DNA of 5,533 nt from Paracoccaceae bacterium. Lineage in GTDB: Bacteria > Pseudomonadota > Alphaproteobacteria > Rhodobacterales > Rhodobacteraceae. This document shows positions 1-4,456 of the stretch, piece after piece. The stretch covers positions 1 to 5,533 of the forward strand of contig JAOUMG010000169.1 of assembly GCA_029881635.1 (NCBI GenBank), in the 5' to 3' direction. The notes under the pieces were generated by a model. That model was not told the origin of the DNA. It was given only the letters and a program-made list of their open reading frames with translations, and did no database searches. Each line of letters starts with the position of its first letter. Position 1 is the first letter of the stretch. A program made the translations under genes and the position numbers.

Positions 1-294
1 TACGCCTGCGGAAACTGAGATGGGTCCCATGGCACCAAGTGCGCCAGACTGATCGTCCCAGTAGACATCCGTGATTGACGAGGCCAGCGGACCCGTGTTG
101 CTAAACCTGAAAGCGACGGTTCCTGACCCGCTATCGGTTACGTCAAGCAGTAGCTGAGATTGCCCCGTCGCGACATTCGTAGCAGAATTGGCCGTTACTC
201 CATCAAAATTATAGGTCGTTGCGCCTGCGAAACCTGCTGAAAAGATCAGCGAAAGTGTCAACGCGAAGGCTTTTGCTGCCGGTCGGATGTACAT
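1..294 (-). CDS. Exported protein, PEP-CTERM/VPLPA-CTERM-like (N-terminal 98 residues only)
   Basis: The reading frame is open from the ATG at 294 down to the window edge, so the C-terminus is missing. The first 25 residues form a classical signal peptide: positively charged positions (R4, K8), a hydrophobic core (about residues 9-22, FALTLSLIFSAGF) and an A-G-A cleavage site before T26. The mature part begins TTYNFDGVTANSATNVATGQ and is rich in small and polar residues, with strand-like stretches such as QLLLDVTDSGSGTVAFRFSN and SSITDVYWDD. This resembles short beta-rich exported proteins that often end in a PEP-CTERM or VPLPA-CTERM sorting tail. That tail would lie beyond position 1 and cannot be seen, so the family label is inference. 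The start is supported by GGAG at 305-302, seven bases upstream. The gene is transcribed divergently from the valine-degradation operon. Its function is unknown; exopolysaccharide- or surface-associated export is the usual suggestion for such proteins. Confidence 0.8.
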   Translation of the reverse strand, partial: MYIRPAAKAFALTLSLIFSAGFAGATTYNFDGVTANSATNVATGQSQLLLDVTDSGSGTVAFRFSNTGPLASSITDVYWDDQSGALGAMGPISVSAGV

Positions 295-301
295 CGAGTG
301 A

Positions 302-305
302 CTCC
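302..305 (-). promoter_or_regulatory. Ribosome binding site for the exported protein
   Basis: Read on the minus strand, GGAG lies seven bases before the ATG at 294. It supports that ATG as the start, and the residues after it make a good signal peptide. Confidence 0.6.
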
Positions 306-357
306 ACAAAAGGGCCAAGTTTCTCAGTGACACATTTCCGCCATAATTCGGATTTTC

Positions 358-385
358 ACAACAGAAATCCGTGCGGTCATGTCAA
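358..385 (-). promoter_or_regulatory. Possible promoter for the exported-protein gene
   Basis: On the minus strand a perfect TTGACA (385-380) is followed after 16 bases by TGTTGT (363-358), which matches the -10 consensus TATAAT at only three of six positions. The location, about 65 bases upstream of the ATG, is reasonable. The -35 match is good but the -10 is poor, so this is a weak prediction. Confidence 0.25.
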
Positions 386-423
386 TTACAACCAACAGAA
401 GAACGCCCCAATTTCTGGTGGAA

Positions 424-443
424 ACAATCGCTATACCGATTGT
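424..443. repeat. Inverted repeat ACAATCG-N6-CGATTGT, possible operator
   Basis: A perfect 7-bp inverted repeat, with arms at 424-430 and 437-443 and a CTATAC spacer, makes a 20-bp dyad typical in size of a dimeric repressor or activator site. The same ACAATCG half-site recurs on the plus strand at 559-565, just upstream of the acyl-CoA dehydrogenase start. It does not match a regulator consensus that I can name. The symmetry is seen directly; the operator role is inference. Confidence 0.4.
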
Positions 444-463
444 CGTTTCACTCCTAAAACGAC
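442..463. repeat. Inverted repeat GTCGTTT-N8-AAACGAC overlapping the previous one
   Basis: A perfect 7-bp inverted repeat has arms at 442-448 and 457-463. Its left arm abuts and overlaps by two bases the right arm of the ACAATCG/CGATTGT dyad, so the two could be adjacent protein sites. If the region is transcribed, they could instead form mutually exclusive hairpins. No T-run follows, so it is not a standard intrinsic terminator. Confidence 0.35.
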
Positions 464-517
464 CTCAATCCAACCGTCGGATACTGGGCCGAATACCTAC
501 CATCTTTCGAATCACGC

Positions 518-546
518 TTGCTTTCTCCTTGCAAAACTTCTGTAAC
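518..546 (+). promoter_or_regulatory. Possible promoter of the valine-degradation operon
   Basis: TTGCTT (518-523) and TGTAAC (541-546) are separated by 17 bases and match the sigma-70 consensus at three and four of six positions. Transcription would start about 37 bases before the ATG at 591. Position and spacing are good but the hexamers are weak, as might be expected for an activator-dependent or derepressed catabolic promoter. Confidence 0.3.
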
Positions 547-590
547 AGTTGGAATTTAACAATCGTTCAATTCATGTAGCCGGGGGTCCG

Positions 591-1736
591 ATGGATTTCG
601 CCTTATCCGAAGAACAAGAAGCCATCTTTGATATGGCGCAGGCATTCGGCGCCGATCATATAGCCCCATTCGCGCGCGATTGGGAAAAGGCAGGCACCAT
701 TCCCAAGGAACTTTGGCCCAAAGTGGCGGAGCTTGGCCTTGGGGGTATTTATGTTTCAGAGGAAAACGGCGGTTCAGGCCTGACGCGGCTAGATGCCACG
801 CTGGTTTTTGAAGCCCTCGCCATGGCCTGCCCAGCCGTTGGGTCATTCCTGTCGATCCACAACATGTGCGGCGGCATGATCGACAAATTCGGTTCGCCCG
901 AGGCCAAGGCGCGCTGGTTGCCACCGCTGATCGCGATGGAAAAGATCTTTTCCTATTGCCTGACCGAACCCGGATCAGGATCGGACGCCGCGGCTTTGCG
1001 CACGCGTGCAGTGCGTTCGAATGAAGGTTACACAATCAACGGAACCAAGGCCTTTATCTCGGGCGGCGGGTATTCCGACGTCTACCTGAGCATGGTCCGC
1101 ACCGGCGATGACGGCCCCAAGGGGATCTCGGCGGTTATGGTCGAGGATGGGGCAAAAGGGCTGTCTTTCGGAGGGCTGGAAGACAAGATGGGTTGGCGCG
1201 CCCAGCCGACGCGGTTGGTGCAGTTCGATGACTGTCAGATCCCGGCAGACAATCTGCTGGGCGAGGAAGGCAAGGGTTTCATCTATGCGATGGCCGGTCT
1301 TGACGGCGGGCGCCTGAACATCGCGGCCTCGGCGCTGGGTGGCGCGCAGGACGCGTTGAACCGCACACTGACATATATGGGCGAACGAAAGGCATTCGGC
1401 AAAACCATCGATCAGTTTCAGGCGCTGCAATTCCGGCTGGCCGAAATGGAGGTGAGACTACAATCGGCACGAACCTTCCTGCGGCAGGCCGCATGGAAAC
1501 TGGACCAGAGGGCGCCCGATGCATCGAAATTCTGCGCCATGGCCAAGCTGATGGTCACGGATGCGGCCTTTGAGGTTGCCAATGGCTGCCTGCAGTTACA
1601 TGGCGGCTATGGGTATCTGGCCGATTACGGCGTGGAAAAGATTGTGCGTGATCTGCGTGTGCATCAGATCCTTGAAGGCACCAACGAAATCATGCGCCTG
1701 ATCATTGCCCGCCAACTTCTGGCCGAGCGCGGCTGA
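591..1736 (+). CDS. Isobutyryl-CoA dehydrogenase (acyl-CoA dehydrogenase family, ACAD8-like)
   Basis: This 381-residue cytoplasmic FAD flavoenzyme is predicted to oxidise isobutyryl-CoA to methacrylyl-CoA in valine degradation, passing electrons to ETF. The three acyl-CoA dehydrogenase domains are present: N-terminal helical (about 5-116), middle beta (about 120-213) and C-terminal helical (about 226-375). Family signature 1 is at 123-135 (CLTEPGSGSDAAA), and signature 2 begins at Q335 (QLHGGYGYLADYGVEK). The predicted catalytic base is E362 in ILEGTNEI, the position used by short- and medium-chain enzymes and ACAD8. The stretch SIHNMCGGMIDKFG and the overall similarity favour the isobutyryl-CoA type over a butyryl-CoA or 2-methylbutyryl-CoA enzyme, and the two downstream genes support this. 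The ATG at 591 is chosen because MDFALSEEQ is the normal family N-terminus. A TTG at 549 would add 14 atypical residues. The ribosome binding site is only a G-run at 582-586. The stop codon overlaps the next start by one base. Confidence 0.93.
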   Translation: MDFALSEEQEAIFDMAQAFGADHIAPFARDWEKAGTIPKELWPKVAELGLGGIYVSEENGGSGLTRLDATLVFEALAMACPAVGSFLSIHNMCGGMIDKFGSPEAKARWLPPLIAMEKIFSYCLTEPGSGSDAAALRTRAVRSNEGYTINGTKAFISGGGYSDVYLSMVRTGDDGPKGISAVMVEDGAKGLSFGGLEDKMGWRAQPTRLVQFDDCQIPADNLLGEEGKGFIYAMAGLDGGRLNIAASALGGAQDALNRTLTYMGERKAFGKTIDQFQALQFRLAEMEVRLQSARTFLRQAAWKLDQRAPDASKFCAMAKLMVTDAAFEVANGCLQLHGGYGYLADYGVEKIVRDLRVHQILEGTNEIMRLIIARQLLAERG

Positions 1737-2785
1737 TGGCGGATATCCTGATCCGCAAAGAGGACCGCGCCGGGCGTATCACCCTGAACCGTCCGCAGGC
1801 GCTGAACGCGCTGACCTATGCGATGTGCCTGGAAATCGATGCCGCCCTCAAGGGCTGGCGCAATGACAAGGACGTTGCGCTCGTCATCATTGATGCCGCC
1901 GGGGATCGCGCATTTTGCGCAGGCGGCGACATAGCCGAAATGTATGCGACAGGAATGGCGGGTAACTATGATTATGGCCGCTGCTTCTGGGCCGATGAAT
2001 ACCGCCTGAACGCCCGGATCGCCGAATATCCCCAGCCCGTGGTCAGTTTCTTGCACGGCTTTACCATGGGTGGCGGGGTCGGCGTGGGGTGCCACGGCAG
2101 CCACAGAATTGTGGGTGAAACCAGCCAGATCGCCATGCCGGAATGCGGCATCGGCCTGGTTCCGGATGTCGGTGGTTCGCTATTGCTGGCGCGGGCACCG
2201 GGCCATCTGGGGGAGTATCTGGGTGTCACAGGCGCAAGGATGGGGCCTGCAGATGCGATACTGGCCGGATTTGCGGATACTTTTGTACCCCAGTCAGATT
2301 GGCCTGACCTTTTGGCAGACCTCACGAAAAACGGCGACACATCCGCAATTTCCGGTGTTGCGACCACTCCGCCCGCAGGAACATTGGCAGCCCTCTGCCC
2401 GGCAATCGACCGGCATTTCGACGGCGAGACCATGGGTGACATTCTCAGATCGCTGCGCCACAACGATGATGCCTTCGCGGCTGAGACGCTGAGGAATGCG
2501 TCGCGCCCTGCACCCCTATCCACAGCTTGCACGGTCGAGATGATCCACAGGCTACGCGGCAGTGGTACCGATATGCGCAGTGCACTGGACCTTGAATACC
2601 GCTTCACCTACCGTTCCATGGAACATGCCGATTTTCTGGAAGGCATCCGTGCCGCGATCATCGATAAAGACCGCAAACCACGCTGGCGCCATGCCAGCGC
2701 CGAGGATGTGTCCGCAACCGAGGTGGCAAACATGCTGAAACCACTCGGCCCAAATTCCCTGACATTCGAGGAGACAGAGACATGA
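1736..2785 (+). CDS. 3-hydroxyisobutyryl-CoA hydrolase (enoyl-CoA hydratase/isomerase superfamily)
   Basis: The 349-residue product is predicted to hydrolyse 3-hydroxyisobutyryl-CoA to free 3-hydroxyisobutyrate and CoA (EC 3.1.2.4), the valine-pathway step that spares the cell reactive methacrylyl-CoA. The crotonase fold is clear: NRPQALNAL near residue 18, the CoA/oxyanion segment AFCAGGDIAEMY near 60, and HGFTMGGGVG at 107-116. E136 and D144 in MPECGIGLVPDVGG correspond by alignment to the catalytic pair E143/D151 of human HIBCH, with the same spacing of eight. The C-terminal half carries the hydrolase-specific region, including LEYRFTYRSMEHADFLEG and IDKDRKPRW, absent from ordinary enoyl-CoA hydratases of about 260 residues. 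The length is normal for bacterial HIBCH. It is often mis-annotated as enoyl-CoA hydratase; the extension argues against that. The start overlaps the upstream stop (TGATG) and its stop overlaps the next start (ATGA), indicating translational coupling. Confidence 0.92.
   Translation: MADILIRKEDRAGRITLNRPQALNALTYAMCLEIDAALKGWRNDKDVALVIIDAAGDRAFCAGGDIAEMYATGMAGNYDYGRCFWADEYRLNARIAEYPQPVVSFLHGFTMGGGVGVGCHGSHRIVGETSQIAMPECGIGLVPDVGGSLLLARAPGHLGEYLGVTGARMGPADAILAGFADTFVPQSDWPDLLADLTKNGDTSAISGVATTPPAGTLAALCPAIDRHFDGETMGDILRSLRHNDDAFAAETLRNASRPAPLSTACTVEMIHRLRGSGTDMRSALDLEYRFTYRSMEHADFLEGIRAAIIDKDRKPRWRHASAEDVSATEVANMLKPLGPNSLTFEETET
2768..2773 (+). promoter_or_regulatory. Ribosome binding site for mmsB
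   Basis: GAGGAG lies inside the end of the hydrolase gene, eight bases before the ATG at 2782. It is the best Shine-Dalgarno sequence in the operon and fixes the mmsB start. Confidence 0.65.
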
Positions 2786-3654
2786 AGATCGGTTTTATCG
2801 GCCTCGGCAATATGGGCGCACCGATGGCGCGCAATCTGGTGGCGGCGGGTCATGAAGTCATGGGCCACGATATTCACGCCCCTATGCCAGACGGGGTAAT
2901 CGGCGCCATCAGCGCAGCGGGGGCTGCCAAGGATGCCGATGTGGTCATCACCATGCTGCCCAATGGCGATATCCTGCGCGATGTCGCGGCCGAGCTGATC
3001 CCCGCCATGCGCCCAGGTGCGGTTCTTTGTGATTGTTCGACCGTCGATGTGGAAAGTGCCCGTTTCGTTGCGGATGAAGCGGCAAAGAAGGGTGTTCTGG
3101 CGCTGGATGCGCCAGTGTCCGGTGGTATCGGCGGGGCTGCTGCGGGCACGCTGACCTTTATGGCCGGTGGACCGGATGCAGCCTTTGCCATCGTCAAGCC
3201 GCTGTTTGACATCATGGGACAAAAGGCCGTGCATTGCGGTGGATCGGGTGCAGGGCAAGCGGCGAAGATCTGCAACAACATGATCTTGGGTGTCACCATG
3301 ATTGCCACATGCGAAGCCTTCGCCTTGGCCGACAAGCTGGGGCTGGACCGGCAGAAAATGTTTGATGTGGTTTCCACCTCTTCCGGGCAGAGCTGGTCGA
3401 TGAACACCTATTGCCCCGCGCCCGGCGTCGGCCCGACATCACCTGCCGACAACGGCTATAAGCCCGGCTTTGCCGCCGAATTGATGCTCAAAGACTTGCG
3501 GCTGTCACAACAAGCGGCCGAATCCGCCTCGGCGGATACTCCGATGGGGTCGCTGGCGACCCTGCTCTACGCCGCCTTCGTAGAGAGTGAAGGCGGCCGC
3601 GGCATGGATTTTTCTGCCATGTTACCCCGCTTTGAAAAACGCGGGCGCGATTGA
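2782..3654 (+). CDS. mmsB: 3-hydroxyisobutyrate dehydrogenase
   Basis: The 290-residue product is predicted to oxidise (S)-3-hydroxyisobutyrate to methylmalonate semialdehyde with NAD+, following the hydrolase encoded just upstream. The N-terminal Rossmann domain opens with the family signature FIGLGNMGAPM (residues 5-15, with G7, G9 and G12 of the dinucleotide loop). The substrate-binding motif DAPVSGG is at 109-115. The helical C-terminal domain contains GQAAKICNNMILG, where K162 is the expected catalytic lysine and N166 its partner. WSMNTYCPAPGV and the conserved GYKPGFAAELMLKDL stretch follow, as in true 3-hydroxyisobutyrate dehydrogenases rather than tartronate semialdehyde reductases or 6-phosphogluconate dehydrogenases. 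Length is standard. The ATGA overlap with the hydrolase gene makes this the last gene of a three-gene operon. A GATC-containing hairpin and an FNR-type box begin at its stop codon. Confidence 0.94.
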   Translation: MKIGFIGLGNMGAPMARNLVAAGHEVMGHDIHAPMPDGVIGAISAAGAAKDADVVITMLPNGDILRDVAAELIPAMRPGAVLCDCSTVDVESARFVADEAAKKGVLALDAPVSGGIGGAAAGTLTFMAGGPDAAFAIVKPLFDIMGQKAVHCGGSGAGQAAKICNNMILGVTMIATCEAFALADKLGLDRQKMFDVVSTSSGQSWSMNTYCPAPGVGPTSPADNGYKPGFAAELMLKDLRLSQQAAESASADTPMGSLATLLYAAFVESEGGRGMDFSAMLPRFEKRGRD

Positions 3655-3670
3655 TCAAGACAGTTTGATC
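3653..3670. repeat. Short inverted repeat GATCAA-N6-TTGATC at the end of mmsB
   Basis: Six-base arms at 3653-3658 and 3665-3670 flank GACAGT. The left arm starts within the mmsB stop codon and the right arm overlaps the FNR-type box. No T-run follows, so it is a poor intrinsic terminator. The symmetry may simply reflect an extra FNR half-site (TTGAT at 3651-3655). Confidence 0.35.
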
Positions 3671-3678
3671 TGGATCAG
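3665..3678. promoter_or_regulatory. FNR/FnrL-type box TTGATCTGGATCAG
   Basis: The sequence matches the FNR/FnrL/Anr consensus TTGAT-N4-ATCAA at nine of ten defined positions; only the last base differs. Its centre is about 77 bases before the DUF2892 start codon, a normal range for a regulated promoter. In Rhodobacteraceae such boxes bind FnrL or Dnr-type regulators responding to low oxygen or nitric oxide. The match is seen directly; regulation of the downstream gene is inferred. Confidence 0.6.
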
Positions 3679-3692
3679 TGCCAAGACCTGTT

Positions 3693-3716
3693 ACACATGC
3701 AATGTTTCGCATGTGT
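3693..3716. repeat. Perfect 8-bp inverted repeat ACACATGC-N8-GCATGTGT
   Basis: Arms at 3693-3700 and 3709-3716 flank AATGTTTC. An outer pair, CAGTGC (3676-3681) and GCACTG (3720-3725), can extend the structure. It lies between the FNR-type box and the DUF2892 ribosome binding site. It is therefore either a second protein-binding site at the promoter or a hairpin in the leader, depending on where transcription starts. Confidence 0.45.
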
Positions 3717-3734
3717 GCTGCACTGTTCATGATC

Positions 3735-3740
3735 AAAGGA
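3735..3740 (+). promoter_or_regulatory. Ribosome binding site deciding the DUF2892 start
   Basis: AAAGGA lies eight bases before the ATG at 3749. An in-frame ATG at 3740 overlaps this motif and would have no usable spacing, so 3749 is the better start. Confidence 0.65.
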
Positions 3741-3748
3741 TGTCCACC

Positions 3749-3958
3749 ATGTTCAAAACTAATGTCGGCAATGTCGATCGCATCATTCGTGTTCTTGCGG
3801 GAATCGTCCTTCTGGGTGCCTTTTTCATCTTCCCGGGACATGGATATCGCTGGATCTATGCATTGCTGGGGGTGATCGCGCTTGCCACCGGGATCATGTC
3901 GACCTGCCCGCTTTATTCGATTCTGGGCATAAGCACCTGCCCGATGAAGAAAAGTTAG
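3749..3958 (+). CDS. DUF2892 (YgaP-like transmembrane domain) inner-membrane protein
   Basis: This small 69-residue protein begins MFKTNVGNVDRIIRVLAG, the usual opening of the DUF2892/YgaP transmembrane family (Pfam PF11127). Two hydrophobic segments, about residues 14-29 and 35-50, form a helical hairpin with a short G-H-G-Y-R-W turn. The C-terminal part has the family pattern TGIMSTCPLY followed by ISTCP, giving two Cys-Pro pairs at C53-P54 and C64-P65. In Escherichia coli YgaP the same domain is fused to a rhodanese; here it stands alone, as is common in proteobacteria. Its molecular role is not established, though links to sulfur or redox metabolism are often proposed. An FNR-type box and a palindrome lie upstream, so it appears to be a separate unit from the valine operon, with possible low-oxygen control. 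The ATG at 3749 is preferred over 3740 on ribosome binding site spacing. Confidence 0.88.
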   Translation: MFKTNVGNVDRIIRVLAGIVLLGAFFIFPGHGYRWIYALLGVIALATGIMSTCPLYSILGISTCPMKKS

Positions 3959-3986
3959 TAGGCCGGAACTGTAATCTGGTGAAATG

Positions 3987-4037
3987 GCCGCATCAGCGGA
4001 CGCCAGCCGAATGCTGGTGGGCTGTCCGCTGAAGGCC
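3987..4037. repeat. Nested stem-loop downstream of the DUF2892 gene
   Basis: A perfect 9-bp stem (TCAGCGGAC at 3993-4001 with GTCCGCTGA at 4024-4032) encloses a second perfect 5-bp hairpin (CCAGC 4003-4007, loop CGAAT, GCTGG 4013-4017). Outer GGCC tetramers at 3987-3990 and 4034-4037 can add four more pairs. It starts 28 bases after the DUF2892 stop. There is no T-run on the plus strand, so it is not a textbook intrinsic terminator. It could stabilise or end the transcript, or be a REP-like palindromic element or part of a small RNA. Confidence 0.5.
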
Positions 4038-4063
4038 TCTGTGCGCCGATAGGGCGGAGGATG

Positions 4064-4091
4064 TTTTCCATTCGGGCCAAACCGGTATAGT
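4064..4091 (+). promoter_or_regulatory. Possible promoter for the small exported protein
   Basis: TATAGT (4086-4091) matches the -10 consensus at five of six positions. TTTTCC (4064-4069), 16 bases upstream, is a weak -35. Transcription would begin near 4098, essentially at the ATG at 4097, which argues that translation starts at the downstream ATG at 4130. Confidence 0.35.
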
Positions 4092-4115
4092 CTGCGATGG
4101 CTTTACTGGTATTTT

Positions 4116-4121
4116 GGGGGA
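4116..4121 (+). promoter_or_regulatory. Ribosome binding site deciding the start at 4130
   Basis: GGGGGA lies eight bases before the ATG at 4130. The alternative in-frame ATG at 4097 has no purine-rich sequence at a usable distance. Confidence 0.5.
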
Positions 4122-4129
4122 TCGCCCGA

Positions 4130-4444
4130 ATGAGATGGGGCGCCTTTGTAGTGTTTTTGCCGATGGTAGCCGCGCCGGAATTCGCGGTCGCGCAGAATTG
4201 CCGGATTGATGTCGGGACAGGCAGATGTATTTTTGTTCCTGGGGTCGAGCAGCGCAAACCCGATTTTACCGTGGGCGACAAATTTCCGGTCTACGAGCAT
4301 AACATGCTGATCAATATCGACCGCTACGGCCTGCCGCCGGTCGATGGTAACTGGCGCTATTATCGATCTGGAATCGATATCTACCGGGTCGATGCCCAGA
4401 ATTTCACCGTGCTGGAAGTTATTCGTAATGCTGGATTACGTTAG
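4130..4444 (+). CDS. Small exported protein, faintly RcnB-like, function unknown
   Basis: The product is 104 residues from the chosen ATG. Residues 1-21 form a signal peptide (R2, hydrophobic core GAFVVFLPMVAA, A-V-A cleavage site before Q22), predicting a periplasmic mature protein of about 83 residues. C24 and C33 at the mature N-terminus could form a disulfide. The C-terminal half, with FTVGDKFPVYEHNML, then RYGLPPVDGNWRYYR, then DIYRVDAQNFTVLEVI, has the order of features of RcnB-type domains: a G-D-x-[LF]-P turn, a Y-G-L-P-P-x-x-G-x-W/Y core and a final strand pair ending V-x-x-V-I. The similarity is from memory and weak, and the histidine- or metal-rich segments of real RcnB are missing, so no metal role is claimed. 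An in-frame ATG at 4097 would add 11 residues but lacks a ribosome binding site and coincides with the predicted transcription start. The gene converges on uvrA with a 12-base gap. Confidence 0.7.
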   Translation: MRWGAFVVFLPMVAAPEFAVAQNCRIDVGTGRCIFVPGVEQRKPDFTVGDKFPVYEHNMLINIDRYGLPPVDGNWRYYRSGIDIYRVDAQNFTVLEVIRNAGLR

Positions 4445-4456
4445 TATCCTTCGGCC

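Larger units (their letters stand above)
295..590. other. Divergent intergenic region without a convincing gene
   Basis: This stretch of about 296 bases separates the minus-strand exported-protein gene from the plus-strand valine operon. It is visibly more AT-rich than the flanking genes. Small open frames exist (for example 379-579 plus), but they lack a good ribosome binding site, show no recognisable domain and have irregular composition, so they are not called. The region holds two overlapping inverted repeats (424-443 and 442-463), weak promoter-like hexamers on both strands, and a further copy of the repeat half-site at 559-565. It probably carries the control sequences for both divergent units. 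Confidence 0.7.

Noticed and set aside
529..546. TTGCAAAA followed by TGTAAC as a possible RamB/PccR (ScfR family) site of the TTTGCAAA repeat type
   Set aside because: Only one half-site is close to the consensus and the second is degenerate, so the match is too weak to call.
219..579. Two overlapping small plus-strand open frames in and beside the intergenic region (219-545 and 379-579)
   Set aside because: No ribosome binding site, no recognisable domain, and the first overlaps the signal peptide region of the minus-strand exported protein. Composition looks non-coding.
549..590. Upstream TTG start for the acyl-CoA dehydrogenase adding 14 residues
   Set aside because: The added residues (MEFNNRSIHVAGGP) do not resemble the family N-terminus, while MDFALSEEQ from the ATG at 591 does.
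1972..3258. Long minus-strand open frames opposite the hydrolase and mmsB genes (for example 1972-2607 and 2608-3258)
   Set aside because: They are antisense shadows of well-supported enzymes in GC-rich DNA. Their translations have no family features.
3740..3748. ATG at 3740 as the DUF2892 start (MSTMFK)
   Set aside because: It sits on top of the AAAGGA ribosome binding site, and the family normally begins MFKTNVG, which corresponds to the ATG at 3749.
3955..4281. Minus-strand 108-residue open frame across the stem-loop region and the start of the small exported protein
   Set aside because: No signal, domain or ribosome binding site. The plus-strand frame has a convincing signal peptide.
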